DNA of 64,000 nt from Paenibacillus sp. FSL H8-0079. GTDB taxonomy: Bacteria > Bacillota > Bacilli > Paenibacillales > Paenibacillaceae. The notes beneath the pieces are model-generated. The model was not told the origin of the DNA and did no database searches. It saw only the letters and a list, made by a program, of their open reading frames with translations. Positions 1 through 13,457 of the stretch are shown piece after piece. Where the stretch lies: the NCBI RefSeq assembly GCF_037991315.1, contig NZ_CP150300.1, positions 4,154,001-4,218,000 of the forward strand. The letters are read 5' to 3'. A program made the position numbers and the translations under genes. Each line of letters begins with the position of its first letter. Position 1 is the stretch's first letter.

Positions 1-1
1 A

Positions 2-373
2 AAAATGTCTATCGCTGAGGCGGCAAAACAGGTTACAGATGTCCAAAAAATAGTGAAGGACACCATCGGTGAGGAACCGCAATTCTTCCGCCCCCCTTTT
101 GGATCGGGTAATGATGCACTAAAGACTACTGTGAAAAAAAATGGCATGTTATACATGACGTGGTCTAATGGTTCGCTTGATTGGGATAAAAGCACCAAAA
201 ACAAACCAGAAAAAGTTATTCAAAATGTACTGGACCAGTTAAATCCCGGTAGCAATATTTTGATGCACGAGTTGCCATGGACGGTTGAAGCATTGGATGA
301 GTTGCTAACCAAGCTCGAAAAGAAAGGCTATTCCTTTGTCGATCCGCGTGCAATTGAATTGGAAGCTCGTTAA
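2..373 (+). CDS. Polysaccharide deacetylase (NodB-type), 3' end only
   Basis: This is the C-terminal ~123 residues of a gene that starts before the window; the ATG at 5 is an internal Met codon. The segment RPPFGSGN fits NodB motif 3 (R-P-P-F/Y-G), and ILMHELPWTVEALDELLTKL fits motif 5 with its conserved histidine and the closing helix. By family knowledge such enzymes remove N- or O-acetyl groups from peptidoglycan, chitin-like or other cell-wall polysaccharides and act outside the membrane. The N-terminal signal and the metal-binding D/H-H motif are outside the window, so substrate and localisation cannot be judged. The gene is convergent with the next one and shares its terminator. Confidence 0.8.
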   Translation, partial: KMSIAEAAKQVTDVQKIVKDTIGEEPQFFRPPFGSGNDALKTTVKKNGMLYMTWSNGSLDWDKSTKNKPEKVIQNVLDQLNPGSNILMHELPWTVEALDELLTKLEKKGYSFVDPRAIELEAR

Positions 374-397
374 TTCTTAATTTTGCGCATCAAAATG

Positions 398-433
398 AAA
401 CAGCCTTGATCCAATGGATCAAGGCTGTTTTTC
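398..433. terminator. Bidirectional terminator between convergent genes
   Basis: A 15-bp perfect stem (AAACAGCCTTGATCC, loop AAT, GGATCAAGGCTGTTT) has a T-run on the right for the plus strand and an A-run on the left for the minus strand. It overlaps the 3' end of the minus-strand phosphoesterase gene, whose stop is at 419. Confidence 0.9.
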
Positions 434-1246
434 TATGAGTGCTTTTTTCGCAGGCACTCTTAACGTAATGATGTGCATCTCCGCAGGACAACCTAGTCGG
501 AGAGGAAGATGATTGGTCCCGTATCCTCTGCTAACAAGCATTTTGCCTTCTTGATGAACGTCATCCGGACTACGCTTAAGGGAATACCACCCATTCGATA
601 TGGGACGATACGCTCTGCTCAGGAACACAGGTCCGAAAAAAGGTAATACCAATTGTCCGCCATGTGTATGGCCGCTCAAGATTAGATCTGCATTTTGCTC
701 CAAGCGAAGAGCCTGCAAAGGATCATGCACGATGGCAATTTTGCAAAAACGGTCGCCGACCTGCTCTAGTAATACATCTCCCTGTTTGGAACGATAGTCT
801 ATACCGATCAAGCTCACTCTGTCTTTGCCCCTCCGCAAATATACGATGGTATCCTGCAAGAGCTGAACACCAGATTCCCGAAGGATTCGAGCAAGTTGAG
901 CGGTACCCGCCCTCTTGTCATGGTTGCCATACACCGTAAACGAAGGAGCAATGTTCGATAAGAGTTTCATATTATGTCTAACTATGGACCATGAGATTCC
1001 TTTTTCCGCAACGTCCCCACCGATCAGAAGCCAGTCCACCTTGTTTTTAAAGTTTTCCAAATTCTTCTGCTTCAGCTTACGTTTGTGCGTGTCGGATACA
1101 TACAAAATCATAGCCCCGTCAAAGGATGGTGGCAGATGAGGAACTTCAACCTCTTCTTCAATCATTTGATGAACATGGGCTTCACGCCACATATGAAAGA
1201 GTAGTACAACTCCCATCAAAATGATTAAACCTGCGATGAATAGCAT
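419..1246 (-). CDS. Membrane-anchored metallophosphoesterase (YkuE/YkoQ-like)
   Basis: This 275-residue calcineurin-like phosphoesterase carries the dinuclear-metal signature: D52-x-H54 (YVSDTHK), GGD ending at D78, GNHD at 107-110 and GHTHGG near residue 205. Residues 1-20 form one hydrophobic helix, so the catalytic domain is probably outside and tethered to the membrane. The ATG at 1246 is chosen because it overlaps the upstream stop codon (TAATG), implying translational coupling; an in-frame TTG at 1303 would force a 58-base overlap. Family members are phosphodiesterases or phospholipid pyrophosphatases; the substrate here is unknown. It is the last gene of a three-gene operon with a small membrane protein and a CPBP protease. 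Confidence 0.85.
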   Translation of the reverse strand: MLFIAGLIILMGVVLLFHMWREAHVHQMIEEEVEVPHLPPSFDGAMILYVSDTHKRKLKQKNLENFKNKVDWLLIGGDVAEKGISWSIVRHNMKLLSNIAPSFTVYGNHDKRAGTAQLARILRESGVQLLQDTIVYLRRGKDRVSLIGIDYRSKQGDVLLEQVGDRFCKIAIVHDPLQALRLEQNADLILSGHTHGGQLVLPFFGPVFLSRAYRPISNGWYSLKRSPDDVHQEGKMLVSRGYGTNHLPLRLGCPAEMHIITLRVPAKKALIEKQP

Positions 1247-1698
1247 TACCACGGCAAGGGAAGGAACGTATTCAGAGCAGGTGCCCCTTTTACCCCCCAC
1301 CAAACTAGACTAATCGTTAACATGACAAAAATAAAAATGAGTGAATTGACAAACCTCTTGCTCAATTTTAGTCGACGTGAAGGATGTAATTCTGTCCGCG
1401 TAGGAAGCGAACCCGCTTCGGGGATCGATTCTTCCGTTGATGTTGGCGTTTTTTTGTAGCGTGATGGTGCTCTTTGTGGTAGTACTGGACTTTCCAGCTT
1501 TTCTGTATAGGGCTTGCGCTGTGATCTAGGTATGGAAACGGAAGTTATTGGTGTGATAACTCCAACTTCAGCAGCGGCTGACGTTTCAGCAACCAGGCTT
1601 ACTTGAGAAGCCACCTTACGCTCGGATGTCTCTTTTTTATCCGATTGACGATGGCGCTGACTGCCATATGTCTTCATTCTGCTTAATGGCTGATTCAT
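1246..1698 (-). CDS. Single-pass membrane protein of unknown function
   Basis: 150 residues. I do not recognise a family. The first ~110 residues are polar, low-complexity, and rich in Ser, Thr, Pro, Arg and Lys. They are followed by one transmembrane helix (about residues 115-134) and a short hydrophobic tail ending LPLPW. A tail-proximal helix after a basic stretch (RRLKLSKR) predicts a cytoplasmic N-terminus. It is coupled on both sides: its ATG overlaps the stop of the CPBP gene (ATGA at 1695-1698) and its stop overlaps the phosphoesterase start (TAATG at 1244-1248). Co-translation suggests a shared membrane-related role but does not show one. Confidence 0.7.
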   Translation of the reverse strand: MNQPLSRMKTYGSQRHRQSDKKETSERKVASQVSLVAETSAAAEVGVITPITSVSIPRSQRKPYTEKLESPVLPQRAPSRYKKTPTSTEESIPEAGSLPTRTELHPSRRLKLSKRFVNSLIFIFVMLTISLVWWGVKGAPALNTFLPLPW

Positions 1699-2288
1699 GA
1701 TCCCCTCCGAAAACGTATCGCTAATCCGGACACCAAATCAATTATAAAGTGACATAATATAGGCGCCCATAATGTGCCGGATTGCATGTAAATCCAACCC
1801 AATCCATAACTTGAGACAAACACCCATCCTGTTGGAATCCAGTGCCGCAAATAACGAATGTGGATAACTGCAAATAAAATACTTGTCCAGTAAGGACCGA
1901 TGGCATGTTGAATGGCTCCACGGAATAATAATTCCTCACACACAGCAACAATGGCTGCTATACATACAATGTGCCAGATCGGACGCCCACGAAACAACAT
2001 CTCGTTAATTCCACCGTCATCCATACTTTCCTGAGGTATAACATACGACAGTACCAAGTCCATAACAAGCATTACGCCAGCAAGACCAAGACCCCACCAT
2101 ATAAATTGGTAATTGTCGGGCCATGCGAGTACATCTAACAAGTTTCGTTTCTGCAATAAAATCCATACAACCCCGATTATCAGTGTTAAACCTTGTGTAA
2201 AGTATAGATTGATTAAAAGCAAACGCTCGGTAAGCTGCTGTGGCTCAGCCTTCTGAATCTTGAACTTGGGAATCTTGAATTTTTTCAT
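1695..2288 (-). CDS. CPBP-family intramembrane metalloprotease
   Basis: A 197-residue polytopic membrane protein with the CPBP/CAAX-protease signature: EE-x3-R at E118-E119-R123, a histidine at 143 and a second motif H180-x3-D184 on the last helix. In this superfamily these residues coordinate metal for intramembrane cleavage; family roles include prenyl-protein processing, bacteriocin immunity and maturation. The ATG at 2288 is preferred over an in-frame TTG at 2330 because an AAGAGGAC ribosome binding site precedes it, although the spacing is long. It is the first gene of the three-gene operon. The real substrate is unknown. Confidence 0.8.
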   Translation of the reverse strand: MKKFKIPKFKIQKAEPQQLTERLLLINLYFTQGLTLIIGVVWILLQKRNLLDVLAWPDNYQFIWWGLGLAGVMLVMDLVLSYVIPQESMDDGGINEMLFRGRPIWHIVCIAAIVAVCEELLFRGAIQHAIGPYWTSILFAVIHIRYLRHWIPTGWVFVSSYGLGWIYMQSGTLWAPILCHFIIDLVSGLAIRFRRGS

Positions 2289-2575
2289 CGGATGCGTCTG
2301 TCCTCTTGAGTTAAATTTGATGGATAACAATTACGTTGTCCAATCGGATAGTATACTAAATGATAGCCAAAAAACCAAATAGGTTCAAGGCCTGCCCGAA
2401 GTCCCGGTTTTGAGTCAATGTCATTACTTCATTAAAGCAGTAAAATCCGGTTCATCAAACAGCATATATTCCATCTCGTTAGGGTATGTATAGTAACTGT
2501 TTCATGGCTTATGGTGACTTGGTTTAAGTATGAATCGCAAGACATCTGCAATCCAATTTAAAACATTTAAGCCTA

Positions 2576-2605
2576 TTGACATGCTCATGTCAGCCATGAT
2601 ACATT
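2576..2605 (+). promoter_or_regulatory. Probable sigma-A promoter of the serA leader
   Basis: TTGACA at 2576-2581 and TACATT at 2600-2605 with an 18-base spacer. It sits about 30-40 bases before the T-box leader. The rest of 2331-2575 shows no gene or clear signal. Confidence 0.5.
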
Positions 2606-2636
2606 ATGAAAAAATTAGTCACGTTAAACACGATGA

Positions 2637-2890
2637 TGGAAAAAAGACGTTGCTTCGTCTTCCAGAGAGCCGATGGTAGGTGTGAATCGGTGGCAGGCAA
2701 ATGGTCTTGAGCGCTCCTGAGTTATTGCATTGAAATTGGAGTAGGTGCAATCGGTTTAGACCCGTTATCCTCTTCGGTCTTCATTGACCGCTAAGACTGT
2801 CGTTGCGAAACGGCGGTGAATTAGGGTGGTACCACGACAACTCTCGTCCCTTATTGCGCAAGCAGTATGTGGATTGAGAGTTTTTTGATT
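2637..2890 (+). ncRNA. T-box leader upstream of serA (predicted tRNA-Ser sensing)
   Basis: The leader contains the T-box core AGGGTGGTACCACG at 2823-2836, preceded by a stem I region with AGAGAGCCGATGG and the GGTGTGAATCGG apical part. It is followed by a terminator stem (AACTCTC at 2839-2845 pairing with GAGAGTT at 2876-2882, then a T-run). In T-box RNAs uncharged tRNA stabilises an antiterminator instead of the terminator. The specifier region at about 2706-2720 (TTGAGCGCTCC) offers two serine codons, AGC at 2710-2712 and TCC at 2715-2717, agreeing with the downstream serine-biosynthesis gene. Which one is the specifier needs a covariance-model fold. Confidence 0.88.
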
Positions 2891-3052
2891 ATTTTAAAGG
2901 ATATCTGTGGGATCACTCTATTTGCTTCACCTTCCCCCTCTGTTGCGACACCGCGTTGTTGGGCGGAAGAATCAACCTGGTTTTAAGGAATACCTCTTCG
3001 CTGAGGTCAGACCTTGACGATATAGATACACATACCTAAGGAGGAAGAAACC

Positions 3053-4648
3053 ATGTACAAAGTGTTAGTGTCGGACCCAATCAGTGATCTGGGGATCCAG
3101 CAACTGGTGGATGCAAATGATGTTGTTGTTGAAAAGAAAACCGGTCTTAGTGAAGATGAACTTGTTGCCATTATTGGTGACTATGATGCCCTCTTGGTTC
3201 GCAGCCAGACTCGTGTTACAGATCGTATTATGACGGCTGGTACCAACCTTAAGGTGATCGGACGTGCAGGCGTTGGTGTAGATAATATTGATCTGGAAGC
3301 CGCTACACAACGTGGTATCATCGTTATTAACGCACCTGACGGCAATACCATCACAACCTGTGAGCACACGTTTGCCATGATGATGGCACTGGCACGACAC
3401 ATTCCTCAGGCATACGCCAAAACCATTCAAGGTACGTGGGATCGTAAAACCTTCCTGGGTGTGGAATTAAGAAATAAAACGCTGGGTGTACTGGGCATGG
3501 GACGGATCGGTAGTGAGGTTGCCAAGCGCGCCAAAGCATTCGGAATGGACATTCTTGCTTACGACCCGTTCCTCACGGAAGAGCGTGCCGAGAAGCTGCA
3601 AGTGAAGCTGGCTAGTGTAGATGATATCATTCGCAATGCGGACTTCATGACCGTTCACACTCCATTAACACCGGAAACACGGCACATGATTTCACGTCCA
3701 CAATTCGAAGTTATGAAAAAAGGAATGCGTATCATCAACTGTGCCCGTGGTGGTGTAGTTGACGAGATGGCACTTGTGGAAGCTATTGACGAAGGAATTG
3801 TTGCCGGAGCAGCATTTGACGTATTTGAAAGTGAACCACCTGCTCAGGACCACCCATTCCTGAATCATCCTAGCATTATTGTCACACCTCACCTTGGTGC
3901 ATCCACTGTTGAGGCACAAGAAAACGTAGCGATTGACGTATCCGAACAAGTTCTTCACATTCTGCGCAATGAACCGTTCAAGAACGCAGTTAACATGCCG
4001 GCTGTTGCACCAACGGTTATGAACAAATTGCAGCCTTATTTCAAACTGGGTGAAACATTGGGTAGTTTTGCAGCACAGATTACACAAAATGCAGTGCAGG
4101 AGATTCGGATCGACTACGCTGGTGACCTTTCTGAAGTAGATACGTCTCCTCTCACTCGTTACATCGTGAAGGGTATTCTAGCAAGACATTTGGGTGGAGA
4201 AGCTAATATCGTCAACTCCATGCATTTGGCCAAAATCCGTGATCTGAATGTGGTTGTAAGCCAAACCTCTGCAACTAAAGGATTTACTAACCTGATTACC
4301 GTAACCTTGGTTACGACCCAGGATGCTGAGGAACGTCGTGTAGCAGGTACTTTGCTTGCAGGTTATGGAGAACGTATTGTTCGCCTGGACAAATTCCCGG
4401 TAGATATCGCTCCGGAAAGTCATCAAATCTTGATCTCCCATAACGATAAACCAGGTATTATCGGACGTGTAGGAACTCTGCTTGGACAAAATGAGGTCAA
4501 CATCGCATCCATGCAAGTGGGACGGAAAATCATTGGTGGTGCTGCCATCATGATCCTGACCGTGGATAAAGCCGTTCCAAAAGATGTTCTTGTTCAGCTT
4601 GCTGCCCTTCCAGAAATTAATACAGCTGTTGAAATCGTGCTGGAATAG
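3053..4648 (+). CDS. serA: D-3-phosphoglycerate dehydrogenase (serine biosynthesis)
   Basis: A 531-residue enzyme catalysing the first committed step of serine synthesis, NAD-dependent oxidation of 3-phosphoglycerate to 3-phosphohydroxypyruvate, in the cytoplasm. It has the full long-form layout: split substrate-binding domain, Rossmann fold with GMGRIG at 148-153, catalytic residues R232, E261 and H280 (TPHLGAST), an intervening ASB-type domain (~320-450) and a C-terminal ACT domain (~455-531). Long-form enzymes are often serine-feedback regulated. A strong AAGGAGG precedes the ATG. Expression is controlled by the serine-type T-box just upstream. The gene stands alone and ends at a shared terminator. 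Confidence 0.97.
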   Translation: MYKVLVSDPISDLGIQQLVDANDVVVEKKTGLSEDELVAIIGDYDALLVRSQTRVTDRIMTAGTNLKVIGRAGVGVDNIDLEAATQRGIIVINAPDGNTITTCEHTFAMMMALARHIPQAYAKTIQGTWDRKTFLGVELRNKTLGVLGMGRIGSEVAKRAKAFGMDILAYDPFLTEERAEKLQVKLASVDDIIRNADFMTVHTPLTPETRHMISRPQFEVMKKGMRIINCARGGVVDEMALVEAIDEGIVAGAAFDVFESEPPAQDHPFLNHPSIIVTPHLGASTVEAQENVAIDVSEQVLHILRNEPFKNAVNMPAVAPTVMNKLQPYFKLGETLGSFAAQITQNAVQEIRIDYAGDLSEVDTSPLTRYIVKGILARHLGGEANIVNSMHLAKIRDLNVVVSQTSATKGFTNLITVTLVTTQDAEERRVAGTLLAGYGERIVRLDKFPVDIAPESHQILISHNDKPGIIGRVGTLLGQNEVNIASMQVGRKIIGGAAIMILTVDKAVPKDVLVQLAALPEINTAVEIVLE

Positions 4649-4671
4649 TTACTTATCATTCAGTAGGAATC

Positions 4672-4707
4672 AAAAGAGACGAACCCCAAAGGGTCCGTCT
4701 CTTTTTT
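4672..4707. terminator. Bidirectional terminator between serA and the collagen-like gene
   Basis: The stem AAAAGAGACG/CGTCTCTTTT has a loop containing CCCAAAGGG and T-runs in both directions. It serves convergent serA and the collagen-like gene, whose stop is at 4712. Confidence 0.88.
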
Positions 4708-4711
4708 GTAG

Positions 4712-9709
<4,998 letters not shown>

Positions 9710-9832
9710 CTAACTCGCTTGTTTTTCAAGCTTATGTAACATAGTAGGGAAAATTATCTTGGACACTCTTTTTAGTCAAAATAAAACGATGATTCATGTT
9801 CCACGTTGAACAAGATTAAACGGTACTCTTCA

Positions 9833-9862
9833 ACAAAAAAACACCCTCCATAAGAGGGTGTT
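9833..9862 (-). terminator. Terminator of the resE transcript
   Basis: Stem AACACCCTC/GAGGGTGTT with a T-run on the minus strand, 26 bases beyond the resE stop codon. It isolates the res operon from the collagen-like gene. Confidence 0.88.
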
Positions 9863-9887
9863 CCCGCACTTTTTGTATGAAATCGGG

Positions 9888-11372
9888 CTATTTCGATGAA
9901 TCCACAGGAAATTGTAAAATAAACTCCGTACCTTCGCCAAGTACGCTATTCACATTAATGATGCCTTGATGGGCGTCTACAATATTTTTCACAATGGCTA
10001 AACCGAGGCCTGTGCCTACACTTTCACCCCGAACACGTGCTTTGTCTGCTTTGTAGAAGCGTTCGAAAATAAAAGGTAAGTCAGAGGAAGGGATACCTAC
10101 ACCCTGATCCTTCACAGATACCCTGGCGAACGGAGCGCGAAGATGCGTAACCAGTTCGGCAGAAATCATTACATTTTTGCCAGTAGGCGTATGCCTGAAC
10201 GCATTGTCCAGCAAATTCGTAAATACCTGCTCCAGTCGATCCTCATCTGCCTGTTGAAGTTCAATGGTGGGCTGTTTGCATTCAAACTGCAGTTGGATTC
10301 CCTGTTCTTTCGAGCGTACCGAGAACTTCCGATATACCCGTTCCAGCAGTTCTCCGAGGTCAACTTCCTTCATCACCATGTCCGTGTGTCCAGCTTCCAT
10401 CCGGGCAAGATCAAGCAAATCTTTGACCAATCTGCCCATCCGCAGGGACTCATCATGAATGACCTGAATAAGTTCTTCACTCTCTTCCGGTGAGGTTGCC
10501 ATGCCATCCAGAAGCGCTTCACTGTAGCCTTGCATCATGGATAACGGTGTCCGTATCTCATGAGATACGTTAGCCACGAAATCACGCCGCATTTTCTCCA
10601 GCCGTACTTCTTCTGTTACGTCTCTCAAGACAGCCACAGCGCCTCTGACAACACTATCAGCATACAATGGTGCCATCTGAACAGACCAGACACCTTGCTG
10701 TACATGAACATTGGAGCTCTGATCCCCGCCTTGCTCCATCACCAGTCTGAACAAAGGAAGGAGAGGCTCTGGTACATCACGCGAAGAATTTCCATACTGC
10801 TTGGAATCTTGTCCTTCATCCATCTGTGCCCAGTCCAGGTCATACCAAGCCTGCATGATCTTCTCTCCTGGCGGATTCGTCAGAATAACTTTACCTTCAC
10901 CATCAAAAGTAACCACCGCATCGGTCATGCTTCGAAGTACACTCGCTAAATGTTCTTTCTCATGGTTAAGGTTGCGAATGTTATCTTCCAGTTGGGCGGC
11001 CATATGATTAAATGTGTTGGCAAGTTCACCAATCTCATCACTTGTCACCAGAGAGAGACGTGTTCCATAGTTCCCTTTGCGAATCGCATTGGCTGCCTGA
11101 ATCAATTGCTGCATAGGCTGCGTAATTTTAGTGAACAGAAACAATGCAAAAAACGTCGTTAAGCTGAATCCGATAATACAGATATAGGTGAACAACCGCT
11201 TAATATCTCTGGATTCGGATTCTGCAAAGTTCGTATCAATGTAGGGCAGCAAAAAAAGACCCAGCGCTATAAGTACACAACCCACAAGGCAGATAATAGT
11301 GATCCATAACTTCCCGACCAGCGATCTCCAGAAATTAAAACTATTTCGGTACTTCCAGTTTATAACCCACAC
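9888..11372 (-). CDS. resE: Sensor histidine kinase ResE
   Basis: A 494-residue membrane sensor kinase: two transmembrane helices (about 22-42 and 62-80) flank a very short extracytoplasmic loop, then HAMP (~81-134), a PAS-like domain (~140-255), a HisKA domain with the phospho-accepting H271 in VSHEIRTPLS, and a HATPase with the N box and G boxes (GVGIP, GTGLGLAI). It partners with ResD encoded immediately upstream; in Bacillus subtilis the pair controls anaerobic and nitrosative-stress respiration and cytochrome biogenesis. The open frame starts at a GTG (11372) overlapping resD by 32 bases; there is no clear ribosome binding site, so coupling is likely and the exact start is uncertain. Confidence 0.93.
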   Translation of the reverse strand: MWVINWKYRNSFNFWRSLVGKLWITIICLVGCVLIALGLFLLPYIDTNFAESESRDIKRLFTYICIIGFSLTTFFALFLFTKITQPMQQLIQAANAIRKGNYGTRLSLVTSDEIGELANTFNHMAAQLEDNIRNLNHEKEHLASVLRSMTDAVVTFDGEGKVILTNPPGEKIMQAWYDLDWAQMDEGQDSKQYGNSSRDVPEPLLPLFRLVMEQGGDQSSNVHVQQGVWSVQMAPLYADSVVRGAVAVLRDVTEEVRLEKMRRDFVANVSHEIRTPLSMMQGYSEALLDGMATSPEESEELIQVIHDESLRMGRLVKDLLDLARMEAGHTDMVMKEVDLGELLERVYRKFSVRSKEQGIQLQFECKQPTIELQQADEDRLEQVFTNLLDNAFRHTPTGKNVMISAELVTHLRAPFARVSVKDQGVGIPSSDLPFIFERFYKADKARVRGESVGTGLGLAIVKNIVDAHQGIINVNSVLGEGTEFILQFPVDSSK

Positions 11373-12057
11373 CCCACACCGTCGTAATCATGGCCGCCGA
11401 TTCAGGCGATACCTTGTTAAGTTTCTCGCGAAGACGCTTCACGTGCGTATCCACGGTACGAAGATCGCCAAAGAATTCGTAATTCCATACATCTTTGAGC
11501 AATTCTTCTCTGGAGAAAACTTTGTCTGGAGATGTTGCCAAATAGTGCAGCAATTCATATTCTTTTGGTGTAAGACTGATCTCTTCGCCGCCAGCAGTTA
11601 CCCGGTGGGCATCATGCTCAATAACCAGATGCGGGAACACAATGTTGTTACTCGAATTGCTCTCCTTGGAGAGATATGCTGTTGCAGAAGATCGACGTAG
11701 AATCGCTTTTACGCGATAAATCACTTCACGCGGGCTGAATGGTTTCACAACATAATCATCAGCACCAACTTCGAAGCCCTGAACCCGGTTAATTTCTTCA
11801 CCTTTTGCAGTGAGCATCAAAACCGGCGTCGATTTCACCTGACGAAGACGGGTACACACTTCAACTCCATCCATACCCGGCAACATCACATCAAGCAAAA
11901 TCAGACCATAGTCACCTGCTGTTGCTTTACGCAGCGCAGTTTCTCCATCCTCGGCTTCATCGATTTCATAACCTTCTTTTTCAAGATACATTTTCAAAAG
12001 CCTGCGGATTCTCTCTTCGTCATCCACGACCAGTATTCGATTCTCATGTTCAGCCAT
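11341..12057 (-). CDS. resD: Response regulator ResD (OmpR/PhoB family)
   Basis: 238 residues. The receiver domain has acidic residues D12-D13, phospho-acceptor D56 in LLDVMLPG and the switch lysine in VKPFSP. It is followed by an OmpR-type winged helix with the typical EYELLHYLA and VDTHVKRLREKL segments. The ATG at 12057 is chosen over an upstream in-frame start at 12150 because it follows a GGAGAGG box and matches the normal start of the receiver domain. A 137-base gap to resC leaves room for a separate resDE promoter, as is known in B. subtilis. It likely regulates its own operon. Confidence 0.95.
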   Translation of the reverse strand: MAEHENRILVVDDEERIRRLLKMYLEKEGYEIDEAEDGETALRKATAGDYGLILLDVMLPGMDGVEVCTRLRQVKSTPVLMLTAKGEEINRVQGFEVGADDYVVKPFSPREVIYRVKAILRRSSATAYLSKESNSSNNIVFPHLVIEHDAHRVTAGGEEISLTPKEYELLHYLATSPDKVFSREELLKDVWNYEFFGDLRTVDTHVKRLREKLNKVSPESAAMITTVWGVGYKLEVPK

Positions 12058-12194
12058 GCCTCTCCAGCCCCTTTGCAATAACTCCTCATCACTTCTATTA
12101 TGTTCGATCTGGCGAACAATATTTGAATACCCTTCAATAAAAAGGTACATTTGTGTTTCCCGCTTCTAAACTGACCTTTACAATACGAGTTGTC

Positions 12195-13457
12195 CTAGTC
12201 CGCTCCAGCGTAAGAATGTAATCCGGCAATAATCAGATTCACCCCAACCAGCGTAAACATAACGACCAGGAAGCCAAGAACTGCAAGCCATGCAGACTTT
12301 TGACCTTGCCAACCTCTGGATAAACGCAAATGCAGATACACACTATAATATAGCCATGTAATTAATGCCCACACTTCTTTGGGGTCCCAGCCCCAAAAGC
12401 GACTCCAGGCAATCTGTGCCCAGATCATGGCAAAGATTAATGCTCCCAGCGTAAATATCGGGAAACCAATGGCAATCGCGCGATAACTAATCTCATCCAG
12501 ATCATCAGCATCGATTCCATCCATCATCGGTTGTAACGCTTGTCCAAGTGGTCTGCGCACAAGAAGTCGTACAATTCCATACAGGATCAGACCTACAATA
12601 AGTGACCAAACCACCGTATTAAGCTTGCGCCCGGCATTTACCCCGTTCATCCAGGAAGGCGTCTCAAGTAAAGGTTTTTTCATGCCAAGAAACGGTGTCA
12701 TGCTCTCCACTTCGCTATTATATGGTGCAAAAATCGGAGGCATGCGATAAATCACTTTCTCTATTGTACTATTTTCCTGTACCTCTGTGTCAATGCTGAC
12801 CGTTTTCTGTACGAAAACCGTCTCGTAACCAGCGGCACGAAAGGCAAATACCGTTCCGATAAATCCGATGACTACAACGATCGTGATCAGGGTGAATTCG
12901 ACCCATCCTCGTTGGCGTCTTGAAGACTTGTCTTTACCACTGAAATCAACGGTACGAAGCAAATACATGAATCCTGCGGCAAAACCGACGGCGAAGAATG
13001 CTTCACCAAGCGCGGCCAACGTCACATGAATTTTAAGCCAAATCGACTGAAGTGCCGGGATTAGTGGTTGTACCTCCTGAGGAAATACAGCGGCATACGC
13101 CATAATAATGATGGTAAGTGGTAAGGCAAACAAACCAAGTAATGACTTGCGGTATATGGCATATACGACAATAAATGCAACCATGATCATCATGGACAGA
13201 AAAGACATGAACTCGTACATGTTACTAACCGGGATATGACCTGCCCCAGCCCAACGGGTTACAAAAAATACGATATGTGCCGCCAAGGCGACAGTTGAAG
13301 CAATAAAAGCTCTTTTCCCCCAACGATTCATATGGTCCAGAGGATCACGATTACTCCATTTTTTGCCCATTACCGCGACAGCATATAACAAGAATGCAGC
13401 ACAATAGAGAAAGAAAGCCACGATAAATGCGTCGCTGCTGAAATCCAATAAACTCAT
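12195..13457 (-). CDS. resC: Cytochrome c biogenesis protein ResC (CcsA family)
   Basis: A 420-residue polytopic membrane protein with the tryptophan-rich haem-handling signature WGWDPKEVWALITWL near the C-terminus and the conserved histidines of System II CcsA/ResC proteins. With ResB it forms the complex that exports haem and ligates it to apocytochrome c outside the membrane. An extracytoplasmic insert (about residues 215-275) lies between helices. The start overlaps the resB stop by four bases (ATGA), so the two are translationally coupled. Confidence 0.95.
   Translation of the reverse strand: MSLLDFSSDAFIVAFFLYCAAFLLYAVAVMGKKWSNRDPLDHMNRWGKRAFIASTVALAAHIVFFVTRWAGAGHIPVSNMYEFMSFLSMMIMVAFIVVYAIYRKSLLGLFALPLTIIIMAYAAVFPQEVQPLIPALQSIWLKIHVTLAALGEAFFAVGFAAGFMYLLRTVDFSGKDKSSRRQRGWVEFTLITIVVVIGFIGTVFAFRAAGYETVFVQKTVSIDTEVQENSTIEKVIYRMPPIFAPYNSEVESMTPFLGMKKPLLETPSWMNGVNAGRKLNTVVWSLIVGLILYGIVRLLVRRPLGQALQPMMDGIDADDLDEISYRAIAIGFPIFTLGALIFAMIWAQIAWSRFWGWDPKEVWALITWLYYSVYLHLRLSRGWQGQKSAWLAVLGFLVVMFTLVGVNLIIAGLHSYAGAD

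Noticed and set aside
10143..10493. 116-codon plus-strand frame inside resE
   Set aside because: Shadow frame of a highly conserved kinase gene, without ribosome binding site.
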